Source: JBGQDM01 sp041495845 (lineage in GTDB: Bacteria; Acidobacteriota; Terriglobia; Terriglobales; Acidobacteriaceae). From it: a stretch of 18,207 nt of DNA. The notes beneath the pieces are model-generated. The model was not told where the DNA came from and ran no database searches. It saw nothing but the letters and a program-made list of their open reading frames with translations. The first letter of the stretch is position 1. Each line of letters opens with the position of its first letter. Location of the stretch: contig JBGQDM010000066.1 in the NCBI GenBank assembly GCA_041495845.1, positions 1 to 18,207 on the forward strand. The letters run 5' to 3'. A program made the position numbers and the translations under genes. Positions 7,338 through 14,752 of this stretch are shown in pieces.

Positions 7338-8549
7338 ATGCGCATTGCACTCCTCGGGTTCCTTCTTCTGTTGCCGTTCTTGTCCGCGCAGACCACACCC
7401 GCACCCGTAGTTCCCGATCCCGCGATGCAAGAGGCACTCGACGCCATCGCGAAGAACCTGGTCACAGCTCCGGATACGGAACAGTGGAAACAAGCGCGTC
7501 AGCGCCTGCTGACGACCACGTTCGCCACCTCTGAAGAGCGGAACGTCGCGCTGCGCGGATTGCTGCAACTCGTGCCCGACCCCAACACCCGGTTGCTATC
7601 GCCGGCTGGCTTCACATTGTTGCAGCAGGAGTTGCAGCGCGAAATTCCCACCACCGGCATCACCGACCTTTGCGTGCACCGCGACGGCCATCACCTCACG
7701 CTGGTCACGCCCATTGCCGGTAGTTCTGCCGATCGCGCGGGGCTTCGTCCCGGTGACGTGATCGAGGCGGTGGATGGAACGCCCGTCCCCGGCATCGAAC
7801 GCGAGACGGTGCTCAACCTTCTGCGCGGTGCGGAGGGTAGCAAGGTTACGGTGGGGATCCAGCGCGGTGGCCGGCACTTGAAGTTTGAACTGGCGCGCGC
7901 GATCAATCATGATCCGCCGGCGCTGGGAGAAATTCGCCAGGTGGGCGGAGTGAAGTTCGCATACGTCGTGTTGACGGAGTTCCCAGGCAATGCCGGCGCA
8001 GCGACCCGGGAGTTGCTTCGATCCTTGCTGGAACAGGGCGCTCGCGCTGTGCTGCTCGATTTACGCAACAATCCTGGCGGGCTGTTGACGGCCGCGCAGG
8101 AAGTTGCCGGCCTATTTCTGCCCGAGGGCCCGCTGGCCATGATTCGCCGCCGCTCCGGGGAGACCAGCAAGATGGACGTGGCCGGGCCGCAACTCACGAC
8201 GCTTTCACTGACGGTGCTGGTGAACGAAGGCACGGCCAGCGCGGCGGAAGTGGTCGCCGCCGCGCTCCAGGACCGGAAGCGCGCTACCGTGATTGGGGCG
8301 CACACCGTCGGGCAGGGGTTGGCTTTTGCCGCCCCACGATTATCGGATGACGCCATTCTGCTGCTCGCCTCCGGTCTGTTGATCACACCCGCCGGGCGCG
8401 CGTTACAAGGCAGCGGCGTCACTCCCGACCTGCCCATCGCTTCGCCGGTGCAACTGGCGTTGCCGCTCTTGCGCAACGCCGCCAACGACGAACAGTACGC
8501 CAACGCAGTCAAAGTGCTGCTGGCTGGCGCGAAAGCAAGTGCTCCATAA
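7338..8549 (+). CDS. S41A C-terminal processing protease homologue, catalytic Lys replaced by Gln
   Basis: This 403-residue exported protein belongs to the CtpA/Prc family, which trims C-termini of envelope proteins. A signal peptide (MRIALLGFLLLLPFLSA) is followed by a helical region and a PDZ domain at about 110-190, including SSADRAGLRPGDVIEAVDG. The S41 protease core then runs to about residue 375 (LLDLRNNPGGLLTAAQEVAG, then VLVNEGTASAAEVVAAALQD). In E. coli Prc the catalytic residues are S430, D441 and K455. Here the equivalents, with identical spacing, are S301, D312 and Q326: the usual FGKG motif reads VGQG, codon CAG at 8313-8315. Without the general-base lysine the dyad should be inactive or strongly altered, so it may be a pseudoprotease or peptide-binding protein. 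An AGGA about 12 bases upstream supports the start. It follows a secreted hypothetical protein gene and precedes gyrA. Confidence 0.88.
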   Translation: MRIALLGFLLLLPFLSAQTTPAPVVPDPAMQEALDAIAKNLVTAPDTEQWKQARQRLLTTTFATSEERNVALRGLLQLVPDPNTRLLSPAGFTLLQQELQREIPTTGITDLCVHRDGHHLTLVTPIAGSSADRAGLRPGDVIEAVDGTPVPGIERETVLNLLRGAEGSKVTVGIQRGGRHLKFELARAINHDPPALGEIRQVGGVKFAYVVLTEFPGNAGAATRELLRSLLEQGARAVLLDLRNNPGGLLTAAQEVAGLFLPEGPLAMIRRRSGETSKMDVAGPQLTTLSLTVLVNEGTASAAEVVAAALQDRKRATVIGAHTVGQGLAFAAPRLSDDAILLLASGLLITPAGRALQGSGVTPDLPIASPVQLALPLLRNAANDEQYANAVKVLLAGAKASAP

Positions 8550-8563
8550 CAGCGGGTGACTTC

Positions 8564-8572
8564 TGCTATAAT
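8564..8572 (+). promoter_or_regulatory. gyrA: Extended -10 promoter for gyrA
   Basis: TGCTATAAT is a perfect extended -10 (TGn plus TATAAT at 8567-8572), starting 14 bases after the upstream stop codon. The hexamer 17 bases upstream (CCATAA) is a poor -35, as is allowed for extended -10 promoters. Transcription would begin near 8579, giving a gyrA leader of about 135 bases in which no strong hairpin was noticed. Confidence 0.6.
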
Positions 8573-8713
8573 TTCTGCAGGCCAAAAAGAGCCATAACTT
8601 CCTATCAATGCAATCCTTTAGCGCAGTTTTCGTGGTTCCGATCCTGAACCAATCCTGCCTCCCCTTGCCGACTCTCGCACGCGGAGCGAGCAGCCAGAAA
8701 CGAACGAGCCCTC

Positions 8714-11371
8714 ATGCCTGACGACCCGAACAAAGACGCACAGCTTCCTCTCGGCGGCGACGCTGGCGGTCCCGGCGCGCTCAACATTCAGCCCATCAAC
8801 ATTGAAGAGGAAATGCGGCGGTCGTACCTCGACTACGCCATGTCGGTGATCATCGGCCGCGCCCTGCCCGATGTTCGCGACGGCTTGAAGCCCGTGCATC
8901 GGCGCACGCTCTACGCCATGCACGACATGGGCCTGCTGCATAACCGCAAGCATGTGAAGTGCGCCAAAGTCATCGGTGAATCGCTGGGCAAGTATCACCC
9001 GCACAATCCGGAAGCGCTGTATGACGCGCTGGTGCGCATGGCCCAGAATTTCTCGTTGCGCTATCCCCTGGTCGACGGCCAGGGAAATTTTGGTTCGGTG
9101 GATGGCGATCCGCCGGCAGCCTACCGGTACACCGAATGCCGCATGAGCGCCATCTGTGAGGAAATGCTCGCGGACATCGACAAAGACACCGTCGATTTTG
9201 TCGAGAACTTCGATAACACCACGGTGGAGCCGGCGGTGCTGCCGGCGCGCGTTCCCAACCTGCTGGTCAACGGCTCCAACGGAATCGCCGTGGGCATGGC
9301 CACCAACATTCCGCCGCACAACCTGACCGAGATTGTGGACGCAACCATCACGCTGGTAAACAATCCCACCACTCAGTTGCCGGAAATTCTGAAGATTGTC
9401 AAAGGCCCGGACTTCCCCACCCACGGCATCATTCATGGGCGCAGCGGGATCGCGGAAGCATACAAGCACGGACGTGGGCGCTTCATCATGCGCGCCAAGG
9501 CATCCATCGAGAGCCTGCACAAGGACCGGCAGGCCATCATCGTCACGGAAATTCCGTATCAGGTAAACAAAGCGACGCTGCAGAAGCGCATTGCCGACCT
9601 GGTGATCGACAAAACGATCGACGACATCTCCGACGTACGCGACGAATCCGATCGCGACGGCATGCGCATTGTTCTGGAACTGAAGCGCGGCGCCGAGCCG
9701 CAGATTGTGCTCAACCAGCTCTTCAAGCATACCCAGATGCAAGAGAGCTTCAGCATGATTTTCCTGGCCGTGGTCAATGGAGCGCCCAAGGAAATGGGCC
9801 TGATCGAGGCCATTCAGCACTTCATCAACCACCGGGTGGATGTGGTGCGGCGCCGTACCGCCTACCTGCTGGCCAAGGCGCAGGAACGCGAGCACATTCT
9901 CGAGGGCTATCGCATTGCGCTCGACCACCTCGACAACGTCATCGCCATCATTCGCGGCAGCGCCAACCGTGCCGACGCCCGCGAAAACCTGGTGGCGTTT
10001 TTTGCCGGCAAGAAAATTGACATCAACACCACCGGCCGCGCCCCCAAACTCGATCCCGAGAAACCCTTCAGCACAAAGCAGGCGGACGCCATTCTCGAGT
10101 TGCAACTGCACCGCCTGACCAAGCTTTCAATTGACGAGATTGCCAGCGAGCTTAAGGAAATTCTCGGCCGCATCGACGAATACGAAGCCATTCTCGGCTC
10201 GGACAAGAAGCTGCGCGCCGTCATCATCAAGGAATTGGAAGAGATCAAGAAAGAGTTCGGCGACGAGCGCCGCACCGTGATCGAGGACGAAGCGGCGGAG
10301 ATCCAGCTTGAAGATTTGATTGCCGATGAGCTGGTGGCAGTCACGGTGAGCCACTCCGGCTATATGAAGCGGACGCCCATCACCACGTATCGGCAGCAAC
10401 GCCGCGGCGGAACCGGGCGCACGGGCATGAAGACCCGCGACGAGGATTTTGTCGAACATCTTTTCGTCGCCTCGACCCACGCCTACATCCTCATCTTTAC
10501 CAATAGCGGCCGGGTCTACTGGCTCAAGGTGTATGAAGCGCCGGACGTGGGCGCGGCGGGAAAAGGCAAACACATGGGCAATCTGGTGGGGCTTGCCGCC
10601 GGGGAGACAGTACGCACGCTGCTCACCGTCCGCCACCTGGAGGAAGCAGGCAAATACGTGTTCTTCGCCACGCGCAAGGGTACGGTGAAGAAGACTGAGC
10701 TGAAAGACTTCTCACACGTGATGCAGCGCGGCATCATTGCCATTGGCATCGAGAGCGACGACGAACTGGTGACCGCCGCCCTCACCGACGGCAGCCAGAT
10801 CATTTTTCTCGCCTCGCACGACGGTCAGGCCATCCGCTTCGAGGAAGACGACGTCCGCCCGATGGGACGCCCAGCCTACGGCGTTCGCGGCATGAACCTG
10901 GATCGGGGCGACTACATCGTCGGCATGGCGACCACCACCAAGCCGGGCGCGGCGAGCGTGGAGGAAAAAGGCGGAAAGAAAGCCGGAACTTCCACTCCGG
11001 AAGTCGCCGACCTGATTCCCGTGAAAGGCACACTGATTCTTTCCGTCACCGAAAACGGTTACGGCAAGCGGACTCCGGCAGACGAATACCGGCTCACCAA
11101 CCGTGGCGGCAAAGGTGTGATCAACGTGAAAACCACCGAGCGCAACGGCAAAGTGGTGAGTATCTCACAGGTCAATGAGAGCTCCGAAGTGATGATCATC
11201 AGCCAGTACGGAAAAATCCTCCGCACCGACACCAAGCAGATTCGCGAAGCGGGGCGCTCCACGCAAGGCGTACGCCTGCTGAGCCTGGAGCCGGGCGACA
11301 AGGTCGCAGCCACGTCGGTGATTGTGCCGGACGAACCAAATGGCAATGGGGAGCCGACGCTGATTCAGTAG
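8714..11371 (+). CDS. gyrA: DNA gyrase subunit A
   Basis: The 885-residue product is the breakage-reunion subunit of gyrase, which with GyrB introduces negative supercoils. An acidic N-terminal extension precedes the core that begins INIEEEMRRSYLDYAMSVII. The catalytic tyrosine is Y139 (in AYRYTE), equivalent to E. coli Y122. The PNLLVNGSNGIAVGMATNIP block is canonical. The quinolone pocket is unusual: after GKYHPH it reads NPEALYD, so E. coli Gly81-Asp82-Ser83 become Asn98-Pro99-Glu100, while Asp87 is kept as D104. The C-terminal beta-pinwheel begins about residue 525. Its GyrA box is QRRGGTG at 562-568, where the classical motif is QRRGGKG, and NRGGKG repeats the theme later. The presence of the box argues for GyrA over ParC. 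The start has a weak ribosome site. It has its own promoter and converges on the next cassette with a 9-base gap. Confidence 0.97.
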   Translation: MPDDPNKDAQLPLGGDAGGPGALNIQPINIEEEMRRSYLDYAMSVIIGRALPDVRDGLKPVHRRTLYAMHDMGLLHNRKHVKCAKVIGESLGKYHPHNPEALYDALVRMAQNFSLRYPLVDGQGNFGSVDGDPPAAYRYTECRMSAICEEMLADIDKDTVDFVENFDNTTVEPAVLPARVPNLLVNGSNGIAVGMATNIPPHNLTEIVDATITLVNNPTTQLPEILKIVKGPDFPTHGIIHGRSGIAEAYKHGRGRFIMRAKASIESLHKDRQAIIVTEIPYQVNKATLQKRIADLVIDKTIDDISDVRDESDRDGMRIVLELKRGAEPQIVLNQLFKHTQMQESFSMIFLAVVNGAPKEMGLIEAIQHFINHRVDVVRRRTAYLLAKAQEREHILEGYRIALDHLDNVIAIIRGSANRADARENLVAFFAGKKIDINTTGRAPKLDPEKPFSTKQADAILELQLHRLTKLSIDEIASELKEILGRIDEYEAILGSDKKLRAVIIKELEEIKKEFGDERRTVIEDEAAEIQLEDLIADELVAVTVSHSGYMKRTPITTYRQQRRGGTGRTGMKTRDEDFVEHLFVASTHAYILIFTNSGRVYWLKVYEAPDVGAAGKGKHMGNLVGLAAGETVRTLLTVRHLEEAGKYVFFATRKGTVKKTELKDFSHVMQRGIIAIGIESDDELVTAALTDGSQIIFLASHDGQAIRFEEDDVRPMGRPAYGVRGMNLDRGDYIVGMATTTKPGAASVEEKGGKKAGTSTPEVADLIPVKGTLILSVTENGYGKRTPADEYRLTNRGGKGVINVKTTERNGKVVSISQVNESSEVMIISQYGKILRTDTKQIREAGRSTQGVRLLSLEPGDKVAATSVIVPDEPNGNGEPTLIQ

Positions 11372-11380
11372 GGGAAGCGT

Positions 11381-12001
11381 TTACGAGGGTTGAGCCCAAG
11401 TTGGGCGGAATTTAGTGAGGCGATCCATTGTTCGTTTCAAACTGTTTGAGTTTTGTTTTGCGGTGTTTGGGTTCCACGTCTGGCTAACGAAACGGCCGAG
11501 TTGTCCATTATAGTTAGGCCCGATCTTTGCGATACTCCCGTCCCGTGGGCAAATATCGTCGCGCACATTCTTACGCTTTGATTTGCGTGCCAGCGCGATC
11601 AGTTGCGCTTTAGGGTCGGACAACGATTCGACATCTTCAGGGACTTCCGCCATGCGGATCCCGAGAAACTTTGAAAAATTTTCCCGGTCTGCTAACACCC
11701 AGGCTTCTGCTTCTCGAACAGCTACTCGGATCAACAAGTTCGGATGTTTTGGAACCTTGAGCCAATCGGCAATCAGGACCGCGGCGCACTGGTATTGATC
11801 CAAGTCCGTGCCCAAGAAGAACGGCGTTCCTTTGGCAGCTTTGTTGAAACTGTCGATTCTTCGTTTGAGATATCCGTGGCCACCGCGGGTGTAGATAGGC
11901 CTGGCAGCGTAGGAAGTCCCAATCGAGCTCAGTATCTTCAGCGCGAGCGACTCCATTAGCGAGTCCTCAACCGCCAAGTTGATCGGTATGGGAGCTATCA
12001 T
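11381..12001 (-). CDS. TOPRIM/DUF4276-like putative nuclease, partner of ATPase
   Basis: This 206-residue protein is translated from an ATG that overlaps the stop of the upstream ATPase gene (ATGA, 11998-12001), implying translational coupling. It starts with a strand and acidic motif, INLAVEDSLMESLALKIL (E12 as the TOPRIM-like glutamate). Then comes TPFFLGTDLDQYQCAA, where D66 and D68 fit the TOPRIM DxD pair. Next is IRVAVREAEAWVLADRENF, reminiscent of the REVEAWLLAD segment of DUF4276-type proteins. The C-terminal half holds conserved-looking basic and polar blocks (SDPKAQLIALARKSKRKNVR, then GPNYNGQLGRFV). No signal or membrane segment is present. By analogy with OLD, Gabija and PARIS, it may be the nuclease effector held by the ATPase. 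Family assignment is by motif only, and enzymatic activity is inferred. Base composition looks AT-richer than gyrA. Confidence 0.75.
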   Translation of the reverse strand: MIAPIPINLAVEDSLMESLALKILSSIGTSYAARPIYTRGGHGYLKRRIDSFNKAAKGTPFFLGTDLDQYQCAAVLIADWLKVPKHPNLLIRVAVREAEAWVLADRENFSKFLGIRMAEVPEDVESLSDPKAQLIALARKSKRKNVRDDICPRDGSIAKIGPNYNGQLGRFVSQTWNPNTAKQNSNSLKRTMDRLTKFRPTWAQPS

Positions 12002-13161
12002 TCAAAAGCCAGTTCCAACTGAGCAAGGCCTGGGGGGATAGTGCGAGGGATTACCGCTTCGGCAACAGTCATCCCCCCCTCCAACAGCGCACGTATCTCG
12101 TCATCCGAAGAGGCTAATGTCACCTCGGTGCCTTCAGCAGCAGGCGTCAGCAGCAGTACTTCGTCCGGGTCAATGCCACGATCGGACAGCAATTCCGCAC
12201 TATGCGTGCTCAGAATCACCTGGCGCCTTTTCCTGTGAATTTTGTACATCAGCGGCGCCAAATTTCGAACGATACCCGCATTTAGCGAAAGCTCGGGTTC
12301 TTCCAGTAGCAGCAGTGAGTCGCCCTCTAAGAGCGACCACAACAGCCCGATCAGCCGCAAGGTGCCGTCTGAAAATTGGTCTTCTTGCTGTTTCGCGCCT
12401 TGCGGCCGCCAGTGCTGATAGACAGCTTCAAGATGAGGGATGCCGGCCGCATCTTTGGTATCGGTCAACCGATCGAGTTGGGGCACGGCTCCGCGCAGCG
12501 CCGATTGAATCTTCGTGAGGCGATTCTTTCTGGTCTTTTCTGTTGTTCTGGCTACCCTTTCCAAGAAACTCCTGCCGTAGGGATCGCCAGGAACGCCGGA
12601 GCCAGAAAAGGCTTCGGGATGGCGGAGCAACTGGGGCACCAAGTGCAGATAGCTGACGGATTCGAAAAACTTTCCTAGGGCTCTGAACTCTTGGTTCGCA
12701 TTGACCTGCTCAAGATGAGTTTGCGTAAGGCGTTCTTGATCTTTATTGTCCTCGGTATCAGGTCGATTCAGAATCACCTGATCTCCCCGCTTCACTCTCT
12801 CATAGGCCAAGTAAGGCTGGCGGTACCCACGTCCCTCCTGCTTAATCCCAATCGCGTACGACCAGCGAGTGCCGTTATCCGAAAGATGAACCTCGATCTC
12901 CACGTCTGGATGCTGTCGGGCCGCGAGGCATCGAAGCTTGGAGAGGCCGCCTCGCTCCTTGACGGCCTTTTGGAGACCGCCTCCGGCCTGTGCAATGTCT
13001 CGCAGAAACGCGAAAATATCTAGCAAGTTGGACTTGCCCGAGGCATTAGGCCCCGTGACAAACACCCGCAAGCCCAGTTGCACATCAACCGAGCGAAAAT
13101 TGCGCCAATTTCTTAGAATGAGCCTGGCTACGTGCATGGTTGGGTCCGGCCCGTATATCAT
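11998..13161 (-). CDS. AAA_21/ABC-type ATPase, putative defence sensor
   Basis: The product is a 387-residue cytosolic ATPase of the SMC/RecF/ABC-like class (AAA_21 type). It has the N-terminal LRNWRNFRSVDVQLG strand typical of RecF-like ATPases and Walker A GPNASGKSN at residues 37-45. A signature-like FSDGTLRLIGLLWSL comes next, then Walker B and D-loop LLLLEEPELSLNAG, and the H-loop ILSTHSAELLSD. All ATPase elements look intact, so it should be active. Residues of about 90-250 form an insert without a recognisable domain. There are two possible starts: ATG 13161 (MIYGPDPT...) and ATG 13137 (MHVARLIL...). The second fits the family N-terminus better and is preceded by GGA, but neither site is strong. 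It overlaps the downstream gene by four bases. A similar ATPase occurs in OLD, PARIS (AriA) and Septu, but the partner here differs from AriB, PtuB and OLD-type fusions. Confidence 0.9.
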   Translation of the reverse strand: MIYGPDPTMHVARLILRNWRNFRSVDVQLGLRVFVTGPNASGKSNLLDIFAFLRDIAQAGGGLQKAVKERGGLSKLRCLAARQHPDVEIEVHLSDNGTRWSYAIGIKQEGRGYRQPYLAYERVKRGDQVILNRPDTEDNKDQERLTQTHLEQVNANQEFRALGKFFESVSYLHLVPQLLRHPEAFSGSGVPGDPYGRSFLERVARTTEKTRKNRLTKIQSALRGAVPQLDRLTDTKDAAGIPHLEAVYQHWRPQGAKQQEDQFSDGTLRLIGLLWSLLEGDSLLLLEEPELSLNAGIVRNLAPLMYKIHRKRRQVILSTHSAELLSDRGIDPDEVLLLTPAAEGTEVTLASSDDEIRALLEGGMTVAEAVIPRTIPPGLAQLELAFE

Positions 13162-13259
13162 AGAGCGTTTTGCGGGGCGTCAGCTACTATTTAGCAGGAG
13201 TGACGGCAATAGCGAAGAACCCGAGCTTTTTCCCCGTCGTCAACAACCGCTTGCTCCCT

Positions 13260-13265
13260 GGAGGA
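13260..13265 (+). promoter_or_regulatory. Ribosome binding site fixing the GTG start of the beta-propeller gene
   Basis: GGAGGA ends three bases before the GTG at 13269. Its spacing is short, but it is the only strong Shine-Dalgarno-like sequence near the gene. It makes GTG 13269 a better start than the in-frame ATG at 13170, which would add 33 residues ahead of an otherwise perfect signal peptide. Confidence 0.55.
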
Positions 13266-13268
13266 TCC

Positions 13269-14273
13269 GTGCCACGAATCCTGACGGTCGTTGTGTTGTT
13301 GTTCGTCGCTACTATCGCTTTCCCGCAATCGGCGCCTCCGCTTTATCGCGAGACCAACCGCTTCACGCTCGGCGGAGACGGCGGCTGGGACTACATCACT
13401 TACGATCCCGCCGGCGATCGCCTCTTCATCGCGCACAGTAGCCGGATCACGGTGGTGGATGCAGCCACTGGCAAGCAGACGGGTGAAGTCCCGGCTACCG
13501 GCGCCCATGGTGTCGCGCTGGTGCCGGAGAAGAACCTCGGCTTCAGCAGCAACGGGCGCGCCGGCACGATCACGGTGTTTGACCTGAAGACGCTGAAGCC
13601 GGTGACCGATATCAAAGTTGGCGAGAACCCCGACGCCATCATCTACGACCCGCACTCGAAGCGAGTGCTCGTGATGCACGGCCGCAGCCACGATTTGATG
13701 GCCATTGATCCGGAGCAGTTGAAAGTGGTGGCTACCGTTCCGCTGGGCGGGAAGTTGGAGTTCGCCGCTACCGACGCCGGTCACGTCTACGTCAACGTGG
13801 AGGATACCGGCGAAATCGCGGCCGTGGACACAAAGACGTGGAAACTGGCCCAACGCTGGAAGCTTGCCGACTGCGAGGAGCCTTCCGGACTGGCGATTGA
13901 TCCCTCTGCCGGGCGGCTGTTCACAGTGTGCGGCAACAAGAAGATGCTGGTGGTGGACGTGAAAGCCGGCAAGGTCCTGGCCAGCGTGCCCACCGGGGAC
14001 GGCACCGATGGTGCCGCGTTCGATCCCGGACTGAAACTCGCGTTCGCCTCCAATGGCGAAGGCACGCTTTCGGTGGTTCGGCAGACTGGCACTGAATACA
14101 AGCTGGCGGAAAACGTGAAGACGCAACCGGGTGCGCGCACCCTGGCGCTCGATCCGACAACGCATCGCATTTTTCTCGTAACCGCGGAATTCGGCCCGAT
14201 TCCCGCGGGCGAGCGCCGGCCCAGCATCAAGCCGGGAACATTTGTTGTGCTGGTATTCGCGCCGGCGAAGTAG
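13269..14273 (+). CDS. Secreted YVTN/YncE-type beta-propeller protein
   Basis: Starting at GTG 13269 the product has 334 residues and begins with a signal peptide (MPRILTVVVLLFVATIAFPQ), so it is predicted to be periplasmic or secreted. The rest is a chain of repeats of about 40-45 residues typical of YncE/YVTN propellers: strand pairs such as ITVVDAATGKQTGEVPATGA, ITVFDLKTLKPVTDIKVGEN, LMAIDPEQLKVVATVPLGGK, IAAVDTKTWKLAQRWKLADC and MLVVDVKAGKVLASVPTGDG. Each blade carries a '(V/I)xD..t.k......' core. The fold suits protein or ligand binding, and no catalytic motif is seen. It lies divergent from the ATPase gene and starts the plus-strand run that ends with the exporter gene. The 70 bases after it contain a GC-rich hairpin (14316-14331), so co-transcription with the cupin gene is uncertain. 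Confidence 0.85.
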   Translation: MPRILTVVVLLFVATIAFPQSAPPLYRETNRFTLGGDGGWDYITYDPAGDRLFIAHSSRITVVDAATGKQTGEVPATGAHGVALVPEKNLGFSSNGRAGTITVFDLKTLKPVTDIKVGENPDAIIYDPHSKRVLVMHGRSHDLMAIDPEQLKVVATVPLGGKLEFAATDAGHVYVNVEDTGEIAAVDTKTWKLAQRWKLADCEEPSGLAIDPSAGRLFTVCGNKKMLVVDVKAGKVLASVPTGDGTDGAAFDPGLKLAFASNGEGTLSVVRQTGTEYKLAENVKTQPGARTLALDPTTHRIFLVTAEFGPIPAGERRPSIKPGTFVVLVFAPAK

Positions 14274-14315
14274 GGGCGCGGGAACTGGTTCGCAGTGAAA
14301 AATATCCTGTTTCCT

Positions 14316-14331
14316 GCCCGGGCCGGCGGGC
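14316..14331. other. GC-rich inverted repeat before the cupin gene
   Basis: GCCCG-ggccgg-CGGGC is a perfect 5-bp stem, 43 bases after the propeller stop and 13 bases before the cupin start. No T-run follows. It could attenuate read-through or mask the cupin ribosome site, and no clear ribosome site is visible there anyway. Confidence 0.25.
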
Positions 14332-14343
14332 GTCCAATCTGGC

Positions 14344-14727
14344 ATGCTGCCCGCTAAAGTTTCGCTCGCCGAAAAGTTCTCCCGCTTCTCCGACTATTTT
14401 TCCCCCAAGATCGCCGGCGAACTCAACGACTCGCACGTTAAGCTGGTGAAGCTGAAGGGCGAGTTTGTCTGGCACCACCACGACAACGAGGACGAGCTTT
14501 TTCTCGTCGTTCAGGGCCGTCTTTTTATGGGCCTGCGCGAGGCCGCAACCGACACGGAACGCGAAGTCGCGCTCGATCCGGGTGAGTTCATCATCGTTCC
14601 CAAGGGCGTGGAGCATCGTCCGCGAGCGGAAGAAGAAACGCACGTTGTCCTGCTGGAGCCCAAGAACACGCTCAACACCGGCAATGTGCACAGCGAGCGT
14701 ACGGTAGAGAATCTACAATGGGTTTGA
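14344..14727 (+). CDS. Cupin-domain protein (single-domain metal cupin)
   Basis: This 127-residue protein is a mono-cupin resembling the mannose-6-phosphate-isomerase-like cupin family. Cupin motif 1, G(X)5HXH(X)3-4E(X)6G, is seen from G39 to G58 with H44, H46 and E51. Motif 2, G(X)5PXG(X)2H, spans G80 to H91. The four expected metal ligands are therefore H44, H46, E51 and H91, so it should hold a divalent metal. No signal peptide is seen, so it is cytoplasmic. The substrate is unknown. Cupins of this type often accompany hydrolases or act as small-molecule isomerases or binding proteins. It is 25 bases upstream of the cyclase-family gene and probably co-transcribed. No good Shine-Dalgarno sequence precedes the ATG, but no other nearby in-frame ATG fits. 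Confidence 0.88.
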   Translation: MLPAKVSLAEKFSRFSDYFSPKIAGELNDSHVKLVKLKGEFVWHHHDNEDELFLVVQGRLFMGLREAATDTEREVALDPGEFIIVPKGVEHRPRAEEETHVVLLEPKNTLNTGNVHSERTVENLQWV

Positions 14728-14752
14728 ATTGCCCTAGGCGAGCGCCGGCACG

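Noticed and set aside
8618..10111. Minus-strand open frame (497 codons) opposite gyrA
   Set aside because: It is antisense to conserved GyrA sequence, shows no recognisable domain, and its composition mirrors the gyrA codons.
11372..11380. Attachment site or direct repeats bounding the ATPase cassette
   Set aside because: No matching direct repeats, integrase or tRNA gene were seen at the 11380 or 13162 borders, so integration as a mobile element cannot be claimed.
13155..13162. TATGAT as the -10 box of the ATPase cassette
   Set aside because: It overlaps the first possible start codon, and the nearest -35-like sequence (CTGACG) is only 15 bases away. It is plausible only if translation begins at ATG 13137, so it was not listed.
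13191..14345. Minus-strand frame of 384 codons opposite the beta-propeller gene
   Set aside because: It is antisense to a gene with a signal peptide and periodic repeats, and the product is Arg/His-rich with no domain.
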